Positions 45,408 through 54,606 of a stretch of 64,000 bases of DNA are shown piece after piece. Position 1 is the stretch's first letter. Each line of letters starts with the position of its first letter. A program made the translations under genes and the position numbers. Source of the stretch: Acetobacter aceti (GTDB taxonomy: Bacteria > Pseudomonadota > Alphaproteobacteria > Acetobacterales > Acetobacteraceae); NCBI RefSeq assembly GCF_002005445.1, contig NZ_CP014692.1, positions 1,240,001 through 1,304,000 of the forward strand, given 5' to 3'. Below the pieces are notes generated by a model. It was not told the DNA's origin, made no database searches, and was given only the letters and a program-made list of their open reading frames with translations.

Positions 45408-46853
45408 TCAGGCTCCCGCAAGCCCTTTCCCCACCATTTTTCTCGGATCGACATATTTATTGAAGGTCTCTTCATCCACTCCGGATGCCAGCGCGGCTTC
45501 ACGTAGCGTTTCGTCTTTCTCCATGGCTCTATGAGCTATTGCTGCGGCTTTATCGTAGCCCACAGCGGGACTCAGGGCTGTTACGAGCATGACTGAGTCT
45601 TCGATGTATTTCTGAAGATTCTTTTCGTCGAGCGTGGTGCCTTCGACGGAGAAAATACGGAAGTTGTGACATCCGTCCGCCATAATCCGGATGGCGTGCA
45701 GGACATTCGCTACAATGACCGGTCTCATGACATTGAGTTCGAGATTACCCTGCGCTCCGGCAAAGGCCACGGCGGTATCATTTCCCAGCACCTGCGTCGC
45801 AATCATCACCATTGCTTCGCATTGGGTGGGGTTTACCTTGCCGGGCATGATGGAAGAACCGGGTTCGTTTTCCGGAAGATGCAGCTCTCCCAGTCCGCAG
45901 CGTGGGCCGGAACCCAGCCAGCGCATGTCATTGGCTATCTTCATCAGCGCGACAGCAATGCCTCGAAGACCGGCTGAGGCTCTCACCATGGCATCCAGAC
46001 CGCCCAACGCGGCAAATTTATTGGGAGCGGTGACAAAAGGCTTGCCGGTCAGTTCGGCTATTTTCGAGGCAATAGCCTTGCTGAATCCCGCGGGTGCATT
46101 CAGTCCCGTGCCAACGGCAGTCCCACCGGCGGCGAGCTGCGCCAGTCCCGGAATGGAGGCCTGCACGGCATCGAGAGCGTCTTCAAGCTGCTGGGCCCAG
46201 CCGGACCATTCCTGCCCGACAGTGAGCGGCACAGCATCCTGAAGATGGGTACGACCAATTTTGACAACATCCATCCATTGGTCGGATTTGCTCCGGATGG
46301 CCGCGATCAGCGCCTTGATGCGAGGAACAAGGGTGTTCTCGATTTCCAGCAGCGTCACAACGTGCATGGTCGTGGGAAAGGAGTCATTGCTCGACTGCCC
46401 CATATTCACGTCATCGTTGGGGTGTACAGGCTTTTTTGAACCGATATCTCCGCCCAGAAGCTGGATCGCACGGTTCGCGATGACCTCGTTGGCGTTCATG
46501 TTGGTCTGGGTGCCGGACCCGGTCTGCCAGACGAAAAGAGGGAATTCGCTGTCGAGTTTGCCTTCAGTGACTTCGTCAGCAGCCCTAACAATTGCGTCAG
46601 CTTTCCACTGAGGCAGTCTGCCGTCAGCAAGGTTGACGAGCGCAGCAGCTTTCTTGACGATTCCATAAGCCCGGCAAAGCTCAATCGGCATGATATCCCT
46701 GCCGATTGAGAAGTGAACAAGACTTCGCTGGGTCTGGGCGCCCCAGTAATGGTGTGCGGGAACCTCTATCCTGCCCATTGAATCGGTTTCTATGCGAGTG
46801 CCGGTTGCTTTGATCCCGACTGGGGTGTCATGCAACGTATATGTATCAGTCAT
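45408..46853 (-). CDS. fumC: Fumarate hydratase class II
   Basis: Iron-independent, heat-stable fumarase of 481 residues. Signatures: MGRIEVPAHHYWGAQTQRSL, HPNDDVNMGQSSNDSFPTTMH, KIGRTHLQDAVPLTVGQEW and the lyase family motif GSSIMPGKVNPTQCE. ATG 46853 has GGAG six bases upstream and is preferred over 46871. It is functionally redundant with the class I enzyme at 21.2-22.9 kb and could take over under oxidative or iron-poor conditions. Confidence 0.95.
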   Translation of the reverse strand: MTDTYTLHDTPVGIKATGTRIETDSMGRIEVPAHHYWGAQTQRSLVHFSIGRDIMPIELCRAYGIVKKAAALVNLADGRLPQWKADAIVRAADEVTEGKLDSEFPLFVWQTGSGTQTNMNANEVIANRAIQLLGGDIGSKKPVHPNDDVNMGQSSNDSFPTTMHVVTLLEIENTLVPRIKALIAAIRSKSDQWMDVVKIGRTHLQDAVPLTVGQEWSGWAQQLEDALDAVQASIPGLAQLAAGGTAVGTGLNAPAGFSKAIASKIAELTGKPFVTAPNKFAALGGLDAMVRASAGLRGIAVALMKIANDMRWLGSGPRCGLGELHLPENEPGSSIMPGKVNPTQCEAMVMIATQVLGNDTAVAFAGAQGNLELNVMRPVIVANVLHAIRIMADGCHNFRIFSVEGTTLDEKNLQKYIEDSVMLVTALSPAVGYDKAAAIAHRAMEKDETLREAALASGVDEETFNKYVDPRKMVGKGLAGA

Positions 46854-47068
46854 ATCGGACTCCAGTGACAATTTTATTCAGACTAACGATGAATGGAGCT
46901 GATGGGATGTTATCTCGCGAAACCGTGAATTTTATATAGAATTTGCAATATTTTTATAACCGTTTATTTTTTCTTGTTATGTAGTATTTTATTTCTGTAT
47001 TTACTTTGATTTAATCAAATAAAAAAACGATTCAGGAAAATTAATGGTTTATCGACGATTTTCGTCTA

Positions 47069-47882
47069 AGGTTTGTGGGGATTCATCGTGAATGAATGAT
47101 AGCTGCGACGAGATAGATCATGGCGCTGAAGCTTTTGTCTGTTTTGTCGGCCCGCATCGCGATACGTTTAAATTCCTTGAGTTTACAGAAGAAGTTCTCG
47201 ATCAGATGACGCCATTTGTATATTTCGCGATCCAGCGGCAGTGGCTTTGAGCGCCTCGGATGCTGGGAAATGACAACCGTGGCGCCCCTTTCATCAAGAT
47301 CGGCAATGATGCTGTTGCTGTCGAATGCCTTGTCTGCGATGAAAGCGTCGAATTCGAGACCGTCAATCAACGGTGGCACGTCCACGCTGTCAAAGCGTTG
47401 GCCGGGCATCAGGCGAAAGCGCACCAGATTGCCCAGAGCATCCGTCAGCGCGAGAATCTTCGTCGTCATGCCGCCTTTCGAGCGCCCTATGGCCTGGCTC
47501 TGAGTCCCCCTTTTGCGCCCTGACCATGACGGTGAACTTTCACGATCGTTGCATCGACCATGACATACTCCATGTCCGGATCGCCAGACAGGGCATCGAA
47601 AATCCTTTTGAAGACATCAGTGTTCCGCCAGTCGCTGAAGCGACGGAAGGCCGTGCTCCAATTGCCAAATACGGCAGGAAGGTCACGCCAGGGACTACCT
47701 GTTCGTACAATCCACAGCACTGCTTCCATAAAAAGGCGGTTGTTTCGACCACTCCGTCCTGGATCTGTCAATTTGCCAAGACAGTGAGGTTCAATCTGCG
47801 CCCATTGGGCGTCCGTCAGCACAAAACGTTCCATCCAGAGCTTGAATCATATCTCAAGCTCTTTGTGAATCCCCACAGACCT
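47069..47882 (-). mobile_element. Complete IS5-family (IS427-type) insertion sequence
   Basis: An 814-base element with 17-base terminal inverted repeats: AGGTTTGTGGGGATTCA at the left and AGGTCTGTGGGGATTCA (reverse complement) at the right, one mismatch. TA on each side (CTA before, TAG after) fits a 2-base TA target duplication. It carries one two-frame transposase gene. It lies between fumC and the second globin-coupled chemoreceptor, with its right end about 50 bases before that start. Confidence 0.88.
47083..47834 (-). CDS. IS5-family transposase made by programmed frameshift
   Basis: Two overlapping frames encode one DDE transposase. The first (47487-47834) reads MERFVLTDAQWAQIEPHCLGK through VMVDATIVKVHRHGQGAKGG and then stops. 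The second (to 47083) supplies GRSKGGMTTKILALTDALGN, FIADKAFDSNS and the Glu region RHLIENFFCKLKEFKRIAMR. A -1 shift on the AAAAGGGGG run joins them as GAKGGTQSQAIGRSKGG, the sequence expected for the intact family. Frameshift synthesis is the usual mechanism in this group, so the gene is probably functional. Confidence 0.85.
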
Positions 47883-47932
47883 TAGTCCATTGCAGACGTT
47901 TTGCCGACTGCGCAACGGAGAAAGTGGGTTTC

Positions 47933-49459
47933 ATGATCAGCAGTCATACAGTCAGCAGCCATACAGTTCTTGATATCGACAAAAGGCTTCGCTTTCTCGG
48001 CCTTGGAAAAGCAGAACTTGATCAGTTGGAGGGGTTGGTCGGGATTATTTCCCAGACACTCCCTCAAGCTTTAAATGATTTTTATCTTAAGATCAGTCAA
48101 ACGCCTGAAGTCTCTCATTTTTTTACAAGTGATGAGCAGAAAGCCAATGCCAGTTCGAAGCAGTATGAACACTGGAAAAAAATCGTCAGCGGACGGTTCG
48201 GCGATGATTATTTTCAGGATGTAAGGCGCATAGGAATTACGCACGCGCGTATCGGCCTTGAGCCCAGATGGTATATTGCCGGAAACTCTCTGATTATCGA
48301 GCATATCGTTGAAGCGATCGTCCGCGAGAGCTGGCCGAAAGTCGTTAAAAGCGGATTTGGCCGCAAGCCGCAGATTGTGGGCGATAAGGAAAAGCTGATT
48401 AAAGACCTTGGGTTGTTGATCAAGGCGACGATGCTGGACATGGAACTGGCGGTGACATCAGCCCTCAATGAACTGGCCAGCCAGAGAAAAATGGCGGAAC
48501 AGGAGCAGGAAGAGGCTCTTGAAATGCTGGCGATTGCTCTCGAAAGAGTGGCAGAGGGCAATCTCGTTCAGTCAGTGGACGAAAAGCTGAAGAAAAAATC
48601 TCCACGACTGGGAAGCGCTTTCGAAAAACTGCTCAACGGCCTTGGCGGGCTGATTTCGTCCGTGCGGGAAACGGCGGAGAAAGTGGAATCTGATGGACGG
48701 GCTGTTGGTGAGGCCAGCCGGAATGTTGAGCAACAGATGAACGTGCAGGTCACGGGCCTTGATACAATTGTACACACAATCGAGGATGTGACGGTGTCGG
48801 TCAAGGAAGTGGCTGACCAGACTGTTCATGCGGATACTGCTGTTCAGGAGTGCTGCAAGGAAGCTGGGAGAGGCCAGGAAATTGTATCGGATGCTTCGGT
48901 CGCAATTATGAAAATTTCCGACTCATCCGGTCAGATCAGCCAGATTATTGGAATGATCGATGAGCTCGCCCTGCAGACCAATCTGCTGGCCTTGAATGCA
49001 GGAGTGGAAGCGGCTCGCGCCGGGGATGCGGGCAAAGGGTTTGCCGTCGTCGCTCAGGAGGTGCGCGCTCTGGCCGGTCGCTCCGCCGATGCTGCCAAAC
49101 AGATCAAAACGCTCGTCTCCATGAGTGTGCGCGATGTCGAAGTCGGTGTGAAACTGGCGGGTTCTGCCGGAAGCGTTATCAGCAACACAAGAAAATCTGT
49201 CCAAAGTGTCGGTGATCTGATCGGCCAGATCGCAGAAGCTTCAGCCACACAGGCCGCTCGTGTTGATGAAATCAACAGGAACACCCTGCGGCTTGCCCAG
49301 GACACAAAACGAAGCGCTGCGGTCTTGCATAATACGATTAAAATAGGACAGGAACTCGAAGTGAGCTCATCCCGGCTGCTGCAACTGGTCACGAACTTCA
49401 AGGTGCGTAAATCCACACCAAAATACACGTCAGCCCTTTCTGACGCCAGGTGGGGTTAA
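47933..49459 (+). CDS. Globin-coupled methyl-accepting chemotaxis protein (second)
   Basis: Soluble heme-globin chemoreceptor of about 508 residues. The protoglobin domain contains [16 protein letters not shown] with the proximal heme His near residue 104. A HAMP-like linker (LEMLAIALERVAEGNLVQSVDEKLKKK) follows, then the signalling domain with the hairpin tip [20 protein letters not shown] and GKGFAVVAQEVRALAGRSA. It shares layout but only moderate identity with the 18.3-19.9 kb protein. The start may be GTG 47924 or ATG 47933. Its TAA stop overlaps the convergent rsmI stop on a TTAA. Confidence 0.9.
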   Translation: MISSHTVSSHTVLDIDKRLRFLGLGKAELDQLEGLVGIISQTLPQALNDFYLKISQTPEVSHFFTSDEQKANASSKQYEHWKKIVSGRFGDDYFQDVRRIGITHARIGLEPRWYIAGNSLIIEHIVEAIVRESWPKVVKSGFGRKPQIVGDKEKLIKDLGLLIKATMLDMELAVTSALNELASQRKMAEQEQEEALEMLAIALERVAEGNLVQSVDEKLKKKSPRLGSAFEKLLNGLGGLISSVRETAEKVESDGRAVGEASRNVEQQMNVQVTGLDTIVHTIEDVTVSVKEVADQTVHADTAVQECCKEAGRGQEIVSDASVAIMKISDSSGQISQIIGMIDELALQTNLLALNAGVEAARAGDAGKGFAVVAQEVRALAGRSADAAKQIKTLVSMSVRDVEVGVKLAGSAGSVISNTRKSVQSVGDLIGQIAEASATQAARVDEINRNTLRLAQDTKRSAAVLHNTIKIGQELEVSSSRLLQLVTNFKVRKSTPKYTSALSDARWG

Positions 49460-50475
49460 TTCCCACCCTTGTGTTGCAGGGCCATCAGTTCGAGCGCACG
49501 GGCGTAAACGGTCTTTTTCGGCAATCCGTTTGCTTTTGCGACAAGTGCGGCCGCGTCCTTGACTGATTGACTGGCCAGCGCCGTTTCGAGTTGCTTGTCG
49601 AGAGTGTCGATTGCTTGGTCAGTATCATCGAAAGGTCCGACAAGAACGGTGATTTCGCCTCTGGCTGCTGTTTCGGCATAGAAAGAGGCCAATGTGCCGA
49701 GTGTGCCCCGTTTTGCTTCTTCAAAGCGTTTCGTGAGTTCGCGGGCGACCACAGCAGGTCGGTCTTCTCCGAAGATTTCTCCCAGATCAATCAGCATCTC
49801 AGCCAGACGATGCGGCGCTTCATGCCATATCAACGTGGCTTTCAGCCCCGCTCTTTCGGCGGCATGCAGAACGGCGAAGCTTTCTTTCCGGGCGGCGCTC
49901 CGTGGCGGTGCGAAACCCACAAAAAGAAAAGGGTGAGGCGGTAGACCTGAGAGAACGAGTCCTGTCAGGGCGGCATTCGGCCCTGGAACTGCGGTGATGT
50001 TGATGTTCGCTTCTATCGCCGCACGCACGAGCCGATATCCCGGATCTGAGAGGAGTGGCATTCCTGCATCAGAAACGAGAGCGATCTGCTGTCCGTCCAG
50101 AAGACGGTCTATCAGTCCCGGAACCCTGTGGCGTTCGTTATGTTCATGCAGGGGTTCAGCGTGGGTGCTGATGTTGTGTTCCGTGAACAGGCGAGCTGTC
50201 ACGCGCGTATCTTCGCAAAGCACCAGATCCGCTGAACGCATGGCCTGAACGGCGCGAGGAGAAAGGTCGCCAAGATTGCCGATCGGTGTGGCGACAAGGG
50301 TCAGAAGGCCGCCTTTGCGAGACGGTAATGATTCAGCTTTATCGGCATCTTCATCAGACCGGGCATGACGTGGCGGCATTCCTTCGCTATGGGAGGAGGC
50401 ATCATCAGGGTAACCCTCCGCCTGTGGCCCGACAGGCAACCGTTCATATGAAGAGGCGGACGATGAATCGGACAT
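49456..50475 (-). CDS. rsmI: 16S rRNA (cytidine(1402)-2'-O)-methyltransferase RsmI
   Basis: SAM-dependent methyltransferase for C1402 of 16S rRNA, 339 residues. The tetrapyrrole-methylase-type fold is clear: LLTLVATPIGNLGDLSPRAV, VLCEDTRVTARLF, ALVSDAGMPLLSDPGYRLVR, VPGPNAALTGLVLSGLPP and EAPHRLAEML. The N-terminus carries a roughly 55-residue Ser/Asp-rich extension; a start at 50379 would shorten it, but the ribosome binding site (AGGA, six bases) favours 50475. Confidence 0.93.
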   Translation of the reverse strand: MSDSSSASSYERLPVGPQAEGYPDDASSHSEGMPPRHARSDEDADKAESLPSRKGGLLTLVATPIGNLGDLSPRAVQAMRSADLVLCEDTRVTARLFTEHNISTHAEPLHEHNERHRVPGLIDRLLDGQQIALVSDAGMPLLSDPGYRLVRAAIEANINITAVPGPNAALTGLVLSGLPPHPFLFVGFAPPRSAARKESFAVLHAAERAGLKATLIWHEAPHRLAEMLIDLGEIFGEDRPAVVARELTKRFEEAKRGTLGTLASFYAETAARGEITVLVGPFDDTDQAIDTLDKQLETALASQSVKDAAALVAKANGLPKKTVYARALELMALQHKGGN

Positions 50476-51932
50476 GCAGGTTCCTGTCGCGAGAGGCGGC
50501 TGACACTAAAACGCACGGTTACGGTGCTGCGGCGCGAGCAGCCAGCAGAAGTGACGCCCCACGCAGCGTTCTGCGCCATACCAGTAGAAACCTTGCACGT
50601 CATCTTTCCGGTGTCGCGCTTCTGGCTCTTGCTGCCTGCAGTTCCGGTGTCACCAGTGGGCCGGGAGGGGTTGCCGGAGGGGGAACAACGGCTTCCGCTC
50701 CGAATGTCGGGGTGCTTCTGCCCCTGACGGGCGCAAACGGAGTTCTCGGCAATGAAATGCTGGCTGCTGCGAAACTGGCGCTGTCAAAGCAGACCGAAGC
50801 CCTGCCGCCCCCAAAACTGGATATTCATGACACGGCTGCCGCAGGAGGCGCTCCGGAAGCCATGCAGGCCGCTGTCACTGCCGGAGACGGAATCATTCTG
50901 GGGCCTCTGACCAGTGTGGATACGGCGGCTATCAGTCCGATCGCCATGCGTGCGGGCATTCCGGTTCTCGCTTTCACCAGTGATCTTGTGCAGGCGCGCC
51001 CGGGAGTCTGGGTGTTCGGCATTACCCCTCAACAGCAGGTCTCGCGTCTCGTGGAAGCTGCAAAAGCGGAAGGCCGCCACCAGTTTGCGGCTTTTCTGCC
51101 TGACACGCCGTTAGGTCACGCCATGGGTGACGCGCTGATACATTCCTGCCGTGAGGGAAGTCTCGCCGATCCGCAGGTTGTCTATCACGCAGGCTCGCCT
51201 GAGGCGATCCGCAGCGGGCTGGCGACGCTGAGTGCCTATGACACCAGGGTTACGGCAGCATCCGGTCAGGCCACCGGACCTGCTCCGGACCTGCCGGAAG
51301 ATCTTGCCGCAGCCCTTTCATCAGCATCCAAGGCAAGTGCTAAGGCTGATGCTCAATCGCCTGGAGATCCTCAGGCCACTTCTCCAGCGCAGGCGACAGG
51401 AACAACGGTTCCGGACGCTGCGTCTCCCAGATTATCCTTGCCCCCGTTCGATGCGCTTCTGCTCGCCGATACGGGACTGGCGCTGAAGAATGTGCTGGAC
51501 GCACTGAAAGCCAACCAGATTCGTACCAGTGACGTCCGCCTTATGGGGCCGGGCTTATGGGCGGCCTTTGCGGGAAAGCTGGGGACCGTGGCTGGTGCCT
51601 GGTATGCCGCCCCGGACCCGGCAGCCCGCACTCGTTTCGTGCAGCAGTTTTCGATCCAGAATCATCGGACTCCCAAGCCGCTGGCTGATCTGGCTTACGA
51701 TGCGGGCACGCTTGCCCAGTCGGTTTATTCCATGACCGGAGGGACAGGTTATCCGGTTGATCTGCTCACGCAGTCTCGGGGATTTTCCGGTGTCGACGGT
51801 GCTTTCACGCTGACAGGAGAGGGGCAGACGTTACGCAAGCTGGGAATTTTCGAAATTCAGTCGAGTGGAGGAGCCCGGCTTCTCCCTGCTTCGAGATCTG
51901 TCGCGCCCGTTCCTGTTCCTGGAGCGTCCTGA
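50463..51932 (+). CDS. Penicillin-binding protein activator, LppC/LpoA family lipoprotein
   Basis: Lipoprotein of 489 residues with a periplasmic-binding-protein fold, related to LpoA which stimulates PBP1A. The lipobox LLALAAC is at about residues 45-51 after an unusually long basic N-terminus. The domain begins at NVGVLLPLTGANGVLGNEML and includes GIILGPLTSVDTAAISPIA and PVLAFTSD. A Ser/Ala/Pro-rich insert lies near residues 290-330, then DALLLADTGLALKNVL. The ATG overlaps the divergent rsmI start by 13 bases. An intrinsic terminator follows. Confidence 0.85.
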   Translation: MNRTCRFLSREAADTKTHGYGAAARAASRSDAPRSVLRHTSRNLARHLSGVALLALAACSSGVTSGPGGVAGGGTTASAPNVGVLLPLTGANGVLGNEMLAAAKLALSKQTEALPPPKLDIHDTAAAGGAPEAMQAAVTAGDGIILGPLTSVDTAAISPIAMRAGIPVLAFTSDLVQARPGVWVFGITPQQQVSRLVEAAKAEGRHQFAAFLPDTPLGHAMGDALIHSCREGSLADPQVVYHAGSPEAIRSGLATLSAYDTRVTAASGQATGPAPDLPEDLAAALSSASKASAKADAQSPGDPQATSPAQATGTTVPDAASPRLSLPPFDALLLADTGLALKNVLDALKANQIRTSDVRLMGPGLWAAFAGKLGTVAGAWYAAPDPAARTRFVQQFSIQNHRTPKPLADLAYDAGTLAQSVYSMTGGTGYPVDLLTQSRGFSGVDGAFTLTGEGQTLRKLGIFEIQSSGGARLLPASRSVAPVPVPGAS

Positions 51933-51971
51933 CACAAACTCCAGTCTTGATGATTTTTGACCGCATGCCAG

Positions 51972-52000
51972 ACCGCCTCCTGACCGGGGCGGTTTTTTTA
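51972..52000 (+). terminator. Intrinsic terminator after LppC-type gene
   Basis: An ACCGCC/GGCGGT stem, extendable by CC/GG, with a short loop is directly followed by TTTTTTT. It lies 40 bases after the lipoprotein stop on the plus strand. Confidence 0.85.
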
Positions 52001-52110
52001 TACTTGCGACCGGAGTAAATATTGGAATTTTTCCATTGTATGGCAGGGCTTTAGTGAGTCAGTACAATTGCCGTGACCGAATGGCCATAATCACGAAATG
52101 TAACAATTTC

Positions 52111-52145
52111 GCGTAATGATATTGCGAAACAGTCTCATTTGCGAC
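52111..52145. promoter_or_regulatory. Putative Fur-like operator upstream of siderophore receptor
   Basis: On the minus strand GCAAATGAGACTG and CAATATCATTA resemble halves of iron-responsive Fur boxes, and the plus strand has two TTGCGA repeats. The position, 40-70 bases before the receptor start, fits iron repression. The match is imperfect and made by eye. Confidence 0.35.
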
Positions 52146-52182
52146 ATAGCGATGACAGATTGTGCCACGAGATGTAGAGAAA

Positions 52183-54606
52183 ATGACGAATCGTTTTATC
52201 CGCCATACATTGCGGCCGACGCCACTCACTGCGGGACTGACTCTGGCCTGTTCCGCTTTTCATCCACAGACGGCTGACGCCGGAACAGTGAAAACACGTC
52301 ATGCTCACTCTCGGGCAGCGATCCATAAACCTGTGACAAAGCAGATCTCGCCGGTTCAGGCTTCTGCCGGAGCCGCGACTGCTTCCAGCACGAGCGCGCA
52401 CGCCGTCAATACGGGCGCAAATATCCTGAAATCGACACCGAATTCCGAGAGTATTCTGGTGCGTGGCCGCAGCATGAACGTGCTGACCCAGGATATGGGG
52501 TTTGGCCGCATGCCGCAGGATGTCCTGCACACGCCGCAGACGGTCAATGTTGTGCCGAAAGTTCTGATGGAACAGCAGAACGTCAAATCACTGGAGGAAG
52601 CACTTCGGAACGTTCCCGGTATCACCGCATCGGTTGGTGAAGGTGAGGGGGGCATGAGCGGAGATCAGTTTCTGATCCGCGGTTTCCAGGCCCAGAATGA
52701 CATTTACCAGAATGGCCTGCGCGATTTCGGTGTCTATAGCCGCGACAGTTTTAATTATGACCATGTAACAGTCATCAAGGGGCCCTCTTCAGAGGTTTTT
52801 GGTAACGGCACAACAGGCGGCGCCATCAACGTCACCACCAAGGTTGCTCACCTGGGAAACAATTATAGTGGGAGCTTTTCGGGAGGGTCAGCCAGCTATT
52901 ACCGTGGCACCCTCGATCTCAACCAGCAGATCGGTAAGCATACCGCCATTCGTATCACCGGTATGGGCAATGAAAACGACGAGGTCGGTCGTAACGATAT
53001 TTACTCCCACCGCTGGGGACTGGCGCCATCCATCGGATTTGGCCTCGGCACCAAAACAACCTTCACGCTCGAATATTTTCACCAGAGCGATAATCGTATG
53101 CCGGATTACGGCGTTCCGGTCATCACGCGCCCGGGGGCTGCAATTGGAAAACCCGCAACTGAATTTGGCCTTAATCGCAAGAACTGGTACGGGACAACCT
53201 ACGATCAGGACAATTCATCGACCGATATGCTGACGGCGCGGTTCAAACACGAGTTCAACGAACACATCACGGTCTTCAATGATCTTAAAGGCGGCCTGTA
53301 CAGCCGTTACTATTCAGCATCGCAGCCCGGATGCAATACGACCTGTGTGAATAATTTCTTTACCGACCCGTCCGCTGCCCTGATCAACAGACGCGGTCAT
53401 CTGGGCGGCCCTGAGCCCTATCAGCAGAATGACTGGTCAGTCCAGAATGTGCTGTCTACTCTGGCCAAATTCAATACAGGTTCTGTCAGACATCAGATTA
53501 TCGCTGGTGTCGATGTGATGCATGTTTATGACCGTCGCAAGAACTACGCCTACAATTTCAACGGTGTGAATGGTACCCGCGCCGACACGACCAACATGTT
53601 GAATCCTTCAGTTTATCAGCCGGGACTGCTTCTGGGTGAGCTGGGTCAGTATGCGGGCAATCTTGTGACCATTCCTAATGGTGTGGGTAAAAAGCTTTAC
53701 AAGACAGGCGATGCAACGGACGTGGGTGCTTTCTTCTCTGATCAGGTCTGGCTTGTGCCATGGTTCTCGGTCAAGGCCGGTTTCCGCTGGGATCATTGGA
53801 ACAGCCATTATGCCGCGACTGACGGCGCGACGACAGCCGATACACGGCTGCGTCAGTCGCAGGATACGTTCAATCCCAATGTCAGCCTGATGTATACACC
53901 GACTGATAATGCCATGGTGTATTTCAACTGGTCAGAGTCCACGACGCCTCTGGGACTATATGTGACGAACAGCAGTGAACCGATGACTGCCAATGGTGCG
54001 AAGATGCATCCCGAGCGCAGTCGTCTTTACGAAGTTGGCGCTAAATATAATGCATTTCATGGTCGTATGGGCTTCACCATATCCGCTTTCCGGCTTGAGA
54101 AGTCGAATGCGATCCTGGGCAGTGACAGCAACAGTTCTGTGATCGCTTCCAGTGATCGCCAGCGTAACCAGGGCGTGGAGTTGAGCGCATCTGGTGAAAT
54201 CATGAAAAACTGGCAGCTCATCGGGACATATGCGTATTATAACTCAGACACCACATGGTCCACGACAGCCGCCAATGTTGGCAAACAGGTCATTTACGTC
54301 CCGAAAAATTCTGCGACGCTCTGGACGACTTACACGATCTCACCCGGGAAGCCCTGGAATCTGATGTTTGGTGGGGGACCAACCTGGCGTGAAGGCGTCT
54401 GGCTGAACGCAGCCAATACGGCCCGTGTGCCTGCCAATCTTGACTGGAGTGCAGTGATTTCTCACTCGTTCCTGAACAATCACTGGCGTGTGGCCATGAA
54501 CGGCTACAACCTCGCCAACCGTCTGAACTATGCCAATCTGTTCAGTGATCGTGCCGTACCTGCCGTTGGCCGGAGCTTCCTGTTTTCAGTCTCTGCCAAC
54601 TACTGA
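52183..54606 (+). CDS. TonB-dependent siderophore receptor
   Basis: Outer-membrane receptor of 807 residues for ferric siderophores. After a signal peptide (residues 1-33) and an Ala/Ser-rich linker, the TonB-box-like SILVRG and plug domain follow: LHTPQTVNVVPKVLMEQQNVKSLEEALRNVPGI, DQFLIRGFQAQNDIYQNGLRD, HVTVIKGPSSEVFGNGTTGGAINVTTK. The barrel ends in GRSFLFSVSANY with the typical C-terminal aromatic residue. The plug resembles FhuA/FpvA-type hydroxamate receptors. The ligand is unknown; no biosynthesis genes are adjacent. Confidence 0.93.
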   Translation: MTNRFIRHTLRPTPLTAGLTLACSAFHPQTADAGTVKTRHAHSRAAIHKPVTKQISPVQASAGAATASSTSAHAVNTGANILKSTPNSESILVRGRSMNVLTQDMGFGRMPQDVLHTPQTVNVVPKVLMEQQNVKSLEEALRNVPGITASVGEGEGGMSGDQFLIRGFQAQNDIYQNGLRDFGVYSRDSFNYDHVTVIKGPSSEVFGNGTTGGAINVTTKVAHLGNNYSGSFSGGSASYYRGTLDLNQQIGKHTAIRITGMGNENDEVGRNDIYSHRWGLAPSIGFGLGTKTTFTLEYFHQSDNRMPDYGVPVITRPGAAIGKPATEFGLNRKNWYGTTYDQDNSSTDMLTARFKHEFNEHITVFNDLKGGLYSRYYSASQPGCNTTCVNNFFTDPSAALINRRGHLGGPEPYQQNDWSVQNVLSTLAKFNTGSVRHQIIAGVDVMHVYDRRKNYAYNFNGVNGTRADTTNMLNPSVYQPGLLLGELGQYAGNLVTIPNGVGKKLYKTGDATDVGAFFSDQVWLVPWFSVKAGFRWDHWNSHYAATDGATTADTRLRQSQDTFNPNVSLMYTPTDNAMVYFNWSESTTPLGLYVTNSSEPMTANGAKMHPERSRLYEVGAKYNAFHGRMGFTISAFRLEKSNAILGSDSNSSVIASSDRQRNQGVELSASGEIMKNWQLIGTYAYYNSDTTWSTTAANVGKQVIYVPKNSATLWTTYTISPGKPWNLMFGGGPTWREGVWLNAANTARVPANLDWSAVISHSFLNNHWRVAMNGYNLANRLNYANLFSDRAVPAVGRSFLFSVSANY

